Source: Lentisphaeria bacterium UBA1776 (GTDB taxonomy: Bacteria > Verrucomicrobiota > Lentisphaeria > Victivallales > Victivallaceae). Taken from it: a DNA stretch of 43,060 nucleotides. The translations under genes were made by a program, and so were the position numbers. The notes beneath the pieces were generated by a model that searched no databases, was not told the origin of the DNA, and saw nothing but the letters and a program-made list of their open reading frames with translations. Positions 8,434 through 16,246 of the stretch are shown here, piece after piece. The stretch lies in NCBI GenBank assembly GCA_002314605.1, contig DCGO01000040.1, positions 1 through 43,060 of the forward strand. Direction: 5' to 3'. Every line of letters starts with the position of its first letter. Position 1 is the stretch's first letter.

Positions 8434-9576
8434 GTGGCCGCCAATTCCCTGCGTCAGGCTGCCAGGCAGCGCTTTTTCAGCGACCCTCTGGCTGTGACCG
8501 GTGCCGCCGGAGCGCTGCTGCTGATCCTGCTGGCTCTTCTGGCTCCGCTTCTGGCCAACGGACGGCCCCTGCTGGCCCAGTTGCCGGACGGGAGCTGGGA
8601 GATGCCTTTTCTCCGGACCTTCTTCGCGCCTGACAGTCCGGAATATTTCATTGAACAGTTTTTCAATCTCCTACTGCTTTGGAGCGCGTGGTCCGGGATC
8701 TGTTTTGCGATACCCCGGCGTTTTCGCAGATGGGTGCGCAGGACCGGCATGGTGCTGCTTCTGCTTCCATTCCTCTTCACCTCTTCCAGGATGGATAAAA
8801 CCGATTACCGGTCCCTGCAGTATCGTCATGCGGTCTTTGCGCCGGTCCCCTACGGGGCTTTTGAGCTTGTCGGAAAACCCTTTGAGCCTCCTTCCGGCCG
8901 GCACTGGTGCGGTCTGGATGAAGCGGGGAGAAGCGTCGCTTCCCGGATCATTGCCGGCAGCCGGGTTTCGCTGGCGGTGGGGCTGGGGGCGACCATGCTG
9001 GCACTCTTCATCGGTACGGCCGTCGGTCTGGCGGCAGGGTATTTCCGGGGCGGATTCGATTTGGCTGTCATGCGGTTGGTGGAGATTGTCATGTGTTTCC
9101 CGACATTCCTGCTGCTTCTGATCCTGATGGCCATGATGGGGGATCTGAAATTCGAGCAGTCCATTCTGATCGTGATCGGTGTGATCGGCCTGACCGGCTG
9201 GATCGGAGCGGCGTTTCTGGTGCGGGGGGAGACGCTGCGTCAGCGGAGTCTGCCTTATATTGAAAGCTGTATCGTGGCGGGGATCCCGGTGAGGCGGATC
9301 CTCTTTGTCCATCTGCTGCCGAACATTTCCGGACCATTGCTGATTTCCTTTACTTTCGGGGTAGCCGGGGCGATCCTGTCCGAGAGCGGATTGAGTTTTC
9401 TGGGATTCGGGGTGCGCCCCCCGACGGCCAGCTGGGGGGGGCTGCTGCGTCAGGCCTTCGATGATCCCTTAAGTTACTGGCATCTGACGCTTTTTCCCGG
9501 ACTGGCGCTCTTCTGGGCGGTGACGACCTTCAATTTCACGGGAGAGGGGCTGCGCAAAGTTTTTACTGCGAAATAA
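8434..9576 (+). CDS. ABC transporter permease, OppC/YejE-like
   Basis: A 380-aa inner-membrane permease of the oligopeptide/dipeptide family. After TM1 (about 24-42) there is an extended insert carrying two further hydrophobic segments before the standard OppC core, which begins near GLDEAGRSVASRIIAGSRVSL. The EAA coupling loop is ESCIVAGIPVRRILFVHLLP (from residue 277). The long insert between TM1 and the core is reminiscent of YejE. GTG 8434 lies 2 bp after the previous stop. No OppB-type permease, binding protein or ATPase is adjacent, so its partners must be elsewhere. Substrate unknown. Confidence 0.88.
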   Translation: MAANSLRQAARQRFFSDPLAVTGAAGALLLILLALLAPLLANGRPLLAQLPDGSWEMPFLRTFFAPDSPEYFIEQFFNLLLLWSAWSGICFAIPRRFRRWVRRTGMVLLLLPFLFTSSRMDKTDYRSLQYRHAVFAPVPYGAFELVGKPFEPPSGRHWCGLDEAGRSVASRIIAGSRVSLAVGLGATMLALFIGTAVGLAAGYFRGGFDLAVMRLVEIVMCFPTFLLLLILMAMMGDLKFEQSILIVIGVIGLTGWIGAAFLVRGETLRQRSLPYIESCIVAGIPVRRILFVHLLPNISGPLLISFTFGVAGAILSESGLSFLGFGVRPPTASWGGLLRQAFDDPLSYWHLTLFPGLALFWAVTTFNFTGEGLRKVFTAK

Positions 9577-9587
9577 CGCGGAATCCA

Positions 9588-9616
9588 TTGCAAAAAACGC
9601 AATTCTGTGGTACATT
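9588..9616 (+). promoter_or_regulatory. Promoter of the gmhA-like/uppS/cdsA run
   Basis: TTGCAA at 9588-9593 and TACATT at 9611-9616 with a 17-bp spacer, just after the permease stop. The first ATG (9648), with AGGAAGG upstream, follows about 32 nt later. Confidence 0.6.
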
Positions 9617-9647
9617 ACCTGATATATGCGAAAAGGAAGGATTCAAG

Positions 9648-10289
9648 ATGGATGAAATTTTAGCGTCGCTGGCGGCCCGTTATCCGGTACTGGAGCCGGT
9701 TTTGCCGTCCATCCGTCAGGCGGCGGAAATGATCTGCGGGACCTTTGATGCCGGGCATACGCTTTTTGTCTGCGGCAACGGAGGCAGCGGCGCGGATTCC
9801 GAACATATTGCCGGAGAACTCCTGAAGGGATTCATGCAGAAGCGCCATGTGACGGCGGAACAGCGTGGGGCTTTGTGCCGGTTCGGCGCCGACGGGGAGG
9901 CCCTTGCCGGGGCCCTTCAGCAGGGCTTGCGTTGCATTTCGCTTCTTTCCCACCCCGGATTTGCTTCGGCTTTCAGCAACGACGTGGACCAGAAAATGGT
10001 TTACGCCCAGCAGCTTTTTGCGCTGGGGCGCCCAGGGGATCTCCTGATCGGCATTTCCACCTCCGGCAATGCGGAAAATATCCGTCAGGCCATGATGGTG
10101 GCTTCTGCATTCGGGATCCGGAGCATTCTGCTCTCCGGGGCCAGGGCCGGCCGGTGTGTTCCATACGCGGATCTGACAGTGGCAGTTCCCGAAACGGAGA
10201 CCTACCGGATCCAGGAACTGCATCTGCCGGTATATCATGCATTGTGCCGGATCGCGGAGAAACATGCTTTCGGGGAGGAGGGGAAGTGA
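9648..10289 (+). CDS. gmhA: SIS-domain sedoheptulose-7-phosphate isomerase, GmhA-like
   Basis: A 213-aa SIS-domain protein. GmhA converts sedoheptulose 7-phosphate to D-glycero-D-manno-heptose 7-phosphate, the first step to LPS or glycoprotein heptose. The substrate loop CGNGGSGADSEHIAGE starts at Cys42, and STSGN is the second phosphosugar loop. The zinc ligands of GmhA map to H53, E57, Q189 and H197 with exactly the spacing of the E. coli enzyme (H61/E65 and Q172/H180). A 30-40-residue insert around MQKRHVTAEQRGALCRFG makes it slightly longer than usual. ATG 9648 is chosen because AGGAAGG precedes it; an upstream TTG at 9588 would fall inside the promoter. Followed with a 1-bp overlap by uppS. 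Confidence 0.85.
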   Translation: MDEILASLAARYPVLEPVLPSIRQAAEMICGTFDAGHTLFVCGNGGSGADSEHIAGELLKGFMQKRHVTAEQRGALCRFGADGEALAGALQQGLRCISLLSHPGFASAFSNDVDQKMVYAQQLFALGRPGDLLIGISTSGNAENIRQAMMVASAFGIRSILLSGARAGRCVPYADLTVAVPETETYRIQELHLPVYHALCRIAEKHAFGEEGK

Positions 10290-10993
10290 TGAATCCCGTT
10301 CCCCGCCATGTGGCCATCATTATGGACGGAAACGGCCGCTGGGCCGAGCGGAGGGGACTTCCCCGGAGTCAGGGACACCGGGCAGGCGCCGATGCGGTGA
10401 CCCGGGGCCTTGAAGTGGCGCTGGAGCTGGGGGTGGAGGTCCTGACCCTTTACGCCTTCAGCACGGAAAACTGGAAGCGCCCGGCATCGGAAGTTTCCGC
10501 TTTGATGGGGCTTCTGGTGGAATTTCTTGCCTCAAAACTCCCGGAAATGCGTTCAAAAGGAGTGCGGCTCCGGACCATCGGGCGGACTTCCGGGCTCCCT
10601 GCCGCGGCGGCCAATGCGCTTCTGAATGCGGTCAGCGATACGGCGGACGGAGGAAAGATCACGCTGAATCTGGCGCTGAATTACGGGGGGAGAGCGGAAC
10701 TTGCCGATGCGGCGAAGCGTCTGGCGGCGGATGCCGCTGCCGGGAAGGTCGATCCCCGCAAGGTGGACGAGGGCGTCTTTGCCCGGTATCTCTATGCGCC
10801 GGATCTGCCGGACCCGGATCTTCTGATCCGGACCGGCGGAGAGATGAGATTGAGCAATTTTCTCCTGTGGGAACTGGCTTACACGGAGATTTATGTGACG
10901 GACTGCCTGTGGCCGGATTTCTCCCGGGAGGAGTTTCTTCGGGCCGTCGAAAATTACGGGAAGCGTGAACGGCGCTTCGGCAATCATGCATAA
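10289..10993 (+). CDS. uppS: Isoprenyl transferase (undecaprenyl diphosphate synthase)
   Basis: A 234-aa cis-prenyltransferase that builds the C55 lipid carrier for peptidoglycan, O-antigen and capsule. The signature HVAIIMDGNGRWAERRG gives catalytic Asp13, AFSTENW follows, and the C-terminal RTGGEMRLSNFLLWELAYTE binds the diphosphate of isopentenyl diphosphate. ATG 10289 shares a base with the preceding stop and is preceded by GGAGGAGGGGAAG, a strong ribosome site. The order uppS-cdsA is widely conserved. Its product feeds the WecA-like enzyme of the polysaccharide locus later in the window. Confidence 0.96.
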   Translation: MNPVPRHVAIIMDGNGRWAERRGLPRSQGHRAGADAVTRGLEVALELGVEVLTLYAFSTENWKRPASEVSALMGLLVEFLASKLPEMRSKGVRLRTIGRTSGLPAAAANALLNAVSDTADGGKITLNLALNYGGRAELADAAKRLAADAAAGKVDPRKVDEGVFARYLYAPDLPDPDLLIRTGGEMRLSNFLLWELAYTEIYVTDCLWPDFSREEFLRAVENYGKRERRFGNHA

Positions 10994-11004
10994 GGAGAGA
11001 ACTC

Positions 11005-11898
11005 ATGCTTAAATACCGTGCGATCAGTTTTCCGCTTCTGCTGGCGCTGCTGGCGGCGATGATCTTCTGGCAGCCGTGGGGACGGCTCATCTACTTTTAC
11101 GGCGGAACGCTCATCATGTTTCTCCTCGGCATGGAGTTTTTCGCCATGCTGGCGAAACTGGACCTGCCGTCGTTCCGGAAAACCGGATCGGTTCTGCTGG
11201 CGGCGGCATTTTTCGGATTGAATTCCCTGGCGCCGATGCTGCTGCCGTTCCGGAGCGCGTTGTGGGGGAGAAGTGTTGCTTCATGTCTCCTGCCGTTTTT
11301 GCTTGCCGTGCCGTTTTTCTGGTGGTTTCTGCTGCTTTTTGTGAAGGACAAAAGGGGTCTGCTCATCAGGGGGACAGTGACATTGGGAGGGATGGTGCTT
11401 CTTTTCATTACCGTTCTGCCGCTGATTTCCACTTTCGGTGCGATGTGGCACAATGCGTATATCGGCAATGTGAATTTTCTTTTCCTCGTGCTTGTGACCA
11501 AATCCATGGATACCGGCGGGTATATTTTCGGAAAACTTTCCAGTGAACTGATGCCGGGAGGAAACCACAAGATCGTGCCTTCCATCAGCCCGAAGAAGTC
11601 CTGGGAAGGGACCATTGGCGGCGTGCTTTTTTCCGCAGGGGTGGCGCTTCTTCTGTACTGTTACGGCCTGCAGCCCTTTACCATGGGGCTCCGGTTCACC
11701 GTGGTTTCCGGGCTGGTGCTGGCTCTGGGAAGTTTTGCCGGGGATCTGACGGAATCGGCCCTCAAGCGGGCTGCGGGAGTCAAGGATTCGGCCAGCTACA
11801 TCCCCGGCATGGGGGGCGTGTTTGACGTGCTGGACAGTTTTATCTACAACGGGATGCTGTTCAGTGTCCTCTGGTATATATCCAAACTGATGCGATAG
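11005..11898 (+). CDS. cdsA: Phosphatidate cytidylyltransferase
   Basis: A 297-aa polytopic membrane enzyme making CDP-diacylglycerol from phosphatidic acid and CTP. About eight hydrophobic segments are seen. The C-terminal signature is present in variant form: SALKRAAGVKD-x4-IPGMGGVFDVLDS, where the usual PGHGGxxDRxDS has Met for His and Val for Arg; the two metal-binding aspartates are kept. It lies 11 bp after uppS, preceded by AAGGAGAG, in the classical uppS-cdsA pairing. The variant signature deserves note but the family assignment is secure. Confidence 0.93.
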   Translation: MLKYRAISFPLLLALLAAMIFWQPWGRLIYFYGGTLIMFLLGMEFFAMLAKLDLPSFRKTGSVLLAAAFFGLNSLAPMLLPFRSALWGRSVASCLLPFLLAVPFFWWFLLLFVKDKRGLLIRGTVTLGGMVLLFITVLPLISTFGAMWHNAYIGNVNFLFLVLVTKSMDTGGYIFGKLSSELMPGGNHKIVPSISPKKSWEGTIGGVLFSAGVALLLYCYGLQPFTMGLRFTVVSGLVLALGSFAGDLTESALKRAAGVKDSASYIPGMGGVFDVLDSFIYNGMLFSVLWYISKLMR

Positions 11899-11906
11899 GA
11901 GTTGTC

Positions 11907-12389
11907 ATGGAAAAACAGATTTTGCGTCTGCTCCGGGAAAACGGGCGGATGAGTGCCGAAGAGATCGCCGACCGGCTGGGGGCCGATGCGGAGGAGATCC
12001 GGAAGAAGATCCGCGATATGGAAAAAGACCAGGTCATTCTTGGCTATACCGCCGTGGTGGACGAGGACCGCCTGCCGGGGGCCAAGGTCCGGTCGCTGAT
12101 CGAAGTCAAGGTGACGCCCCGCCGGGACGGCGGATTTGATGAGGTTGCCCGCCGGATCGCCCGCTTCCCTGAAGTGGTGCGGCTGTACCTGGTGTCGGGG
12201 GGATATGATCTTCTGCTCGAAGTGGAAGGCGATTCGCTGCAGGAAGTGGCCGGATTTGTGTCGGCGCGTCTTGCCACCATTGACGGGGTGCTCTCCACCG
12301 CCACCAGCTTTCAGCTCAAGAAGTACAAGGAGTCCGGCAAGATCATGAGCAAGGAGGACGACTATGAGCGGCTCCCTGTCACCCCGTAG
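11907..12389 (+). CDS. Lrp/AsnC-family transcriptional regulator
   Basis: A 160-aa regulator with an N-terminal winged helix (about 1-55, MSAEEIADRLGADAEEIRKKI) and a C-terminal RAM/Lrp ligand-binding domain (about 62-145). It starts 8 bp after cdsA and runs 26 bp into the aminotransferase gene, a strong coupling that implies it senses an amino acid handled by that enzyme. Small Lrp-like proteins paired with class I aminotransferases are a known arrangement in Firmicutes. The tail after about residue 146 (KIMSKEDDYERLPVTP) is largely encoded by the leader and start of the next gene. Confidence 0.9.
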   Translation: MEKQILRLLRENGRMSAEEIADRLGADAEEIRKKIRDMEKDQVILGYTAVVDEDRLPGAKVRSLIEVKVTPRRDGGFDEVARRIARFPEVVRLYLVSGGYDLLLEVEGDSLQEVAGFVSARLATIDGVLSTATSFQLKKYKESGKIMSKEDDYERLPVTP

Positions 12390-13548
12390 AAATTTTGTGG
12401 CGGATCATATTCAGGTCCTGCCGAAGAGCGGCATCCGCCGTTTTTTTGACCTGGTGAGCACGATGCACGATGTGGTGTCGCTGGGCGTGGGGGAACCGGA
12501 TTTCGTGACACCGTGGAGCATTCGTGAGAGCGGCATCTATTCTCTGGAAAAGGGCCATACGGCTTACACCTCCAATCTGGGGCTTGTGTCCCTCCGCAAG
12601 GGGATCTGTGAATATGTGAAGAACAACTATCATGTTTCCTATGATCCTGCGTCCGAGTGTCTGGTGACCATCGGCGTCAGCGAGGCGCTGGATATCGTGA
12701 TGCGGGCCATGATCAATCCCGGGGATGAGATACTTTATACGGAGCCCTGCTTTGTTTCCTATCCTGCGGAGATCCGGATGGCCCACGGGGTTCCGGTGGT
12801 CATTGAGACCCATGAATCGGATGCTTTTGCGCTGGACCCGGAGAAACTGCGGGCCAAACTGACGCCGAAGAGCAAGATCCTGCTTCTCAATTTTCCCTGC
12901 AACCCCACCGGGGCCACGCTGCATCCGGCGGCGATGCAGAAAATTGCGGACATTGCCGTGAAGCACGATCTTCTGGTGGTGACGGATGAAATCTATTCGG
13001 AACTGCTGTATGAGGGGACCCACACCTCCATTGCATCCCTGCCCGGGATGCGGGAACGGACCATTTTCCTGCACGGTTTTTCCAAAGCTTTTGCCATGAC
13101 CGGCTGGCGGGTCGGTTATGCCTGCGGTCCGGCGGATCTGATTGATCCCATGATGAAGATCCACCAGTATGCCATCATGTGCGCCACCACCATGAGTCAG
13201 GAGGCCGCGCTGGATGCCCTGATGCACGGCACCAAAGCCATGGCGGAGATGCGGGAAGCCTACCGGGAACGCCGGAATCTGATCGTGAACGGATTCAACC
13301 GCATGGGCCTCCGGTGCATTATGCCCAAGGGGGCGTTTTACGCATTTCCGAACATCACTTCCAGCGGGCTGGATTCCGTAAGTTTTGCCACGCAGCTTCT
13401 GGAGGAGGAGCATGTGGCGGTGGTTCCGGGGCCCGCTTTCGGACCCTGCGGCGAAGGGTTCGTCCGCTGCAGTTATGCCACCAGCATTCAGCAGATCAAG
13501 CTGGCGCTGGAGAGAATCGGCGATTTCATGAAGCGCCACCATATCTGA
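12364..13548 (+). CDS. Class I/II PLP-dependent aminotransferase (PatA/AspC-like)
   Basis: A 394-aa fold-type I aminotransferase. The cofactor lysine is K241 in HGFSKAFAMTGWRVGY, and the NPTG loop, the DEIYSELLY strand and the late Arg in FVRCSYA (carboxylate binding) are all in order. It is probably an aspartate/alanine/aromatic-type transaminase of the PatA group; substrate cannot be fixed from sequence. ATG 12364 follows AAGGAGG inside the Lrp gene. The gene is coupled to the regulator and lies 15 bp before miaB. Confidence 0.92.
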   Translation: MSGSLSPRRNFVADHIQVLPKSGIRRFFDLVSTMHDVVSLGVGEPDFVTPWSIRESGIYSLEKGHTAYTSNLGLVSLRKGICEYVKNNYHVSYDPASECLVTIGVSEALDIVMRAMINPGDEILYTEPCFVSYPAEIRMAHGVPVVIETHESDAFALDPEKLRAKLTPKSKILLLNFPCNPTGATLHPAAMQKIADIAVKHDLLVVTDEIYSELLYEGTHTSIASLPGMRERTIFLHGFSKAFAMTGWRVGYACGPADLIDPMMKIHQYAIMCATTMSQEAALDALMHGTKAMAEMREAYRERRNLIVNGFNRMGLRCIMPKGAFYAFPNITSSGLDSVSFATQLLEEEHVAVVPGPAFGPCGEGFVRCSYATSIQQIKLALERIGDFMKRHHI

Positions 13549-13563
13549 CGGGACGGATATACC

Positions 13564-14907
13564 GTGAAAATCTACCTGAAAACTTACGGCTGCCAGATGA
13601 ACGAGCGGGACAGCGAGGCTTTGGCGGGCATGTTGACTGCCCGGGGGCACGTCATTGCATCCTGTGAGGAAGAGGCCGATGTGATGATCTTCAACACCTG
13701 CAGTGTCCGGGATCAGGCGGAACGCAAGGCCGTCGGCAAAGTGGAGTTCATGAAGAAATACAAGCAGCGCAATCCCGCTCTCCTGATCGGGATCATCGGC
13801 TGCATGGCCGAACGGCGCGGCGCGGAACTTCTGGCGGACCTTCCTCATGTGGATTTCGTCCTGGGCACCGGAAAACTCCATACTCTTCCGGATCTGGTCG
13901 AAAAACTTGCCTCCGGACGGACCCGGGTGGCCGAAACCGGACCGAATCCGGATGTTCTGACAGGTATGGGGGCCCATTTTCGCCCGGAGGGCGCCGGCGG
14001 TGTCCTGGGACAGATCGCCATTACCCGCGGATGCAACCGGTTCTGCAGTTACTGTATCGTCCCCTACGTTCGCGGACGGGAGATCAGCCGGGCTCCGGAG
14101 GACATCCTCGAAGAGGCCCGGACTCTTACCGCCGATGGCGTCCGGGAGATCCTGCTTTTGGGGCAGAATGTGGCCGCCTACGGATTGAAGGGCAGTACTG
14201 CCGCTCCGGCACCGGAAGACAGTCCTTTTGCGGATCTCCTCGCCGAATTGGCGAAGATTTCAGACCTGCTTCGGATCCGCTTCACCTCGCCTTATCCTAC
14301 CTATTTCAATGATAGACTCATCCGGACCATGGCCGAAAATCCGAAGATCTGCCGGAACGTGCATCTTCCGCTGCAGTCCGGGTCCGACCGGATCCTGAAG
14401 CTTATGAACCGGCAGTACACGTCGGATATTTACCGGAGTATTGTGGCAAAACTCCGTGCCGTCATGCCGGAAATTACCTTCTCCACGGATGTGATCGTGG
14501 GCTTTCCCGGGGAAACGGAAGAGGATTTTCTGATGACCCGGGATCTGATGAATGAAGTGGGGTTCGACCAGTCTTTCATCTTCAAGTATTCTCCCCGCCC
14601 CGGAGCGAGATCGGCGGCGGAACCGGATTCGGTGCCGCAGATCGTCAAGGAGGAGCGGGATCAGATCCTGCTGGCGGATCTGGCGGAACGGACCTCCCTG
14701 ACCATGCAGGAATTGATCGGTACCCGGCAGGAGGTCTTGGTTGAGGGCGTGAGCCGCCGGATGGAAGACCGCTGGACGGGAAGGACCGGAGGAAACCGGA
14801 CGGTGCATTTCCCGCCGCCCGGCGGGTGCCGTCCCGGAGAACTCCTGACACTCCGGATCCTGAAGGCCGGCAAGGTTTCGCTGTACGGCGAAGCGGAGCA
14901 GGCTTGA
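13564..14907 (+). CDS. miaB: tRNA-2-methylthio-N6-dimethylallyladenosine synthase
   Basis: A 447-aa radical-SAM methylthiotransferase acting on i6A37 of tRNAs that read UNN codons. The N-terminal UPF0004 domain has its cluster cysteines C10, C46 and C80. The radical-SAM motif CNRFCSYC gives C157, C161 and C164. A C-terminal TRAM domain (about 385-445) binds tRNA. RGxNVxxY-like text (LLGQNVAAYG) and PLQSGSDRILKLMNR are typical of MiaB. The GTG start at 13564 puts the conserved YLKTYGCQMN at the right distance from the N-terminus. Confidence 0.96.
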   Translation: MKIYLKTYGCQMNERDSEALAGMLTARGHVIASCEEEADVMIFNTCSVRDQAERKAVGKVEFMKKYKQRNPALLIGIIGCMAERRGAELLADLPHVDFVLGTGKLHTLPDLVEKLASGRTRVAETGPNPDVLTGMGAHFRPEGAGGVLGQIAITRGCNRFCSYCIVPYVRGREISRAPEDILEEARTLTADGVREILLLGQNVAAYGLKGSTAAPAPEDSPFADLLAELAKISDLLRIRFTSPYPTYFNDRLIRTMAENPKICRNVHLPLQSGSDRILKLMNRQYTSDIYRSIVAKLRAVMPEITFSTDVIVGFPGETEEDFLMTRDLMNEVGFDQSFIFKYSPRPGARSAAEPDSVPQIVKEERDQILLADLAERTSLTMQELIGTRQEVLVEGVSRRMEDRWTGRTGGNRTVHFPPPGGCRPGELLTLRILKAGKVSLYGEAEQA

Positions 14908-14941
14908 CTTCCGGGGCATCAGACACAGAAAACGGAATGGT

Positions 14942-15304
14942 ATGCGTGAACTGAAAAAGGTTTTCCGGCAGGATTTTTTGCTTGCCGCCGTGCTGATGCT
15001 GGCGTGCAGCCAGTTTTTTCACGCTCAATTTCACCTGTACAAAGCCTCCCCTCCCGCTCTTTGCTTTCAGCAGGATCGGCAGGAACGGCAGATCGCATCG
15101 CAGGGAAACAGTGCTGCTGCTGCGGTTCACACCTGTTGCCCCATCTGTTCCGGCGTGCTGACCTCATCGGCGCCGGAGTATTTCATGGAAGCTTTCATTC
15201 CCGTAAGTCACGCGGATTATTTTCCGGACAATTCCGGCAGCGTGACCACCGGCACGGTCCTCCGTCATTTCTCCCGCGGACCGCCGCAGAGACTTCTCTT
15301 CTGA
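14942..15304 (+). CDS. Small secreted/membrane protein with HTCCPIC motif, DUF2946-like
   Basis: A 120-aa protein with a basic N-terminus and one hydrophobic segment (about 12-26) that could be a signal peptide or anchor. A compact cysteine motif (Cys65, Cys66, Cys69 in HTCCPIC) lies mid-protein and the C-terminus is RHFSRGPPQRLLF. A hydrophobic N-terminus, a mid CPxC and a closing RGPP recall the DUF2946 family, often found with metal-uptake or metal-resistance genes; this is a tentative match. No metal transporter is next to it. It lies 34 bp after miaB with a poor ribosome site. Confidence 0.5.
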   Translation: MRELKKVFRQDFLLAAVLMLACSQFFHAQFHLYKASPPALCFQQDRQERQIASQGNSAAAAVHTCCPICSGVLTSSAPEYFMEAFIPVSHADYFPDNSGSVTTGTVLRHFSRGPPQRLLF

Positions 15305-15356
15305 CTCATCTTTCCGGCAGCGCACAGCAGAAGCCGGCGCATAATTGTTCAAAACT

Positions 15357-15388
15357 CCCGGGAAAACATTTCTGTTTTCCATCCCGGG
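15357..15388. other. Inverted repeat upstream of the pseudopilin gene
   Basis: GGAAAAC (15361-15367) and GTTTTCC (15374-15380) form a 7-bp stem with a 6-nt loop. CCCG (15357-15360) and CGGG (15385-15388) can extend it around a 4-nt bulge. No T-run follows, so it is not a standard terminator. It sits 35 bp before the pseudopilin start and could be a leader or mRNA-stability element. Confidence 0.5.
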
Positions 15389-15422
15389 CGTGTGTCTTGT
15401 ATCAAACAGAAGGAATCTGCAG

Positions 15423-16127
15423 ATGCAGAAAAAATATGGTATATCTCCAAAATTTTCCTGTTCACCGTTGCTCTTCATGGAGCGTTTCACGCTCATTGAA
15501 CTGCTTGTCGTCATTGCCATCATCGCCATTCTGGCGGGGATCCTGCTGCCCGCATTGAACCGGGCCAGGGAAAAGGGCAAATCCGTCAGCTGTATGAACC
15601 ATCTCAAACAGGCGGGGATCTCTCTGACGGCTTATTCCATGGATTATCACGATCAGCTGCCGGTGATCCATTCCGGGACGTTCTCAAATCTGGAGGAGTT
15701 GCCGGGGGACCCCCAGTGGTTCACGCCGCTGATCAACTCCTACCATTACCGGATGGATTTTCTGCAGTGCCCGGCGGACCTGGGGTATAAGGCGGCGGAG
15801 ATCCAGAGTTACATGATCAACGCCATGTTCACACTCGGACACCGGGTGGTGAAACTGCCGGCGGCAAGTTACATTGTCCTTTTGGAACGGGGATTCAATT
15901 CCTCCGGTGAAGCGGTGGAGCACCAGTGCTATCCCGGCATGAGCGAGCCGGCGGACTGGAAGGGGGACATCGCCTCCACGCGCCATGCGGACCGTGCCAA
16001 TTACCTGTATCTGGACGGACACACCGCAACTCTGACCATGCAGGACACTCTGGGGGACAACTCTCTCAAACAGAACCGGCATTTCGTTTCGGAGTGGCTG
16101 GATCACTATGTGGAGGGGCACCACTGA
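15423..16127 (+). CDS. Prepilin-type N-terminal domain protein with H-x9-DG motif
   Basis: A 234-aa type II secretion/type IV pilin-like protein. FTLIELLVVIAIIAILAGILLPAL is a class III pilin signal with Glu at mature position 5; the residue before the cleavage site is Arg rather than Gly. The C-terminal domain ends in HADRANYLYLDG, the H-x9-DG motif of a family vastly expanded in Lentisphaerae and Planctomycetes. ATG 15423 is chosen from AAGGA 8-9 nt upstream; ATG 15478, three residues before the hydrophobic motif, is an alternative. Function is probably an extracellular pseudopilin or carbohydrate-associated surface protein, not established. No assembly genes are adjacent. Confidence 0.88.
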   Translation: MQKKYGISPKFSCSPLLFMERFTLIELLVVIAIIAILAGILLPALNRAREKGKSVSCMNHLKQAGISLTAYSMDYHDQLPVIHSGTFSNLEELPGDPQWFTPLINSYHYRMDFLQCPADLGYKAAEIQSYMINAMFTLGHRVVKLPAASYIVLLERGFNSSGEAVEHQCYPGMSEPADWKGDIASTRHADRANYLYLDGHTATLTMQDTLGDNSLKQNRHFVSEWLDHYVEGHH

Positions 16128-16165
16128 GTTCCGGCGGATGAACGGAGCGGGGTTCCCGGACCAGC

Positions 16166-16193
16166 TTGAAAATGTACGGAAAAATGCTATAGT
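16166..16193 (+). promoter_or_regulatory. Promoter of the symporter gene
   Basis: TTGAAA at 16166-16171 and TATAGT at 16188-16193 with 16-bp spacing; TGC just before the -10 gives an extended -10 (TGn). It lies 54 bp upstream of the symporter ATG. Confidence 0.7.
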
Positions 16194-16246
16194 AATCGGC
16201 CATTCCGGGAGAACGGCCGGAAAATGATCAATAAGGTGTTTTGAAT

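Noticed and set aside
12379..13977. 532-codon minus-strand frame opposite the aminotransferase and miaB
   Set aside because: Spans two well-supported genes on the other strand and has no family resemblance.
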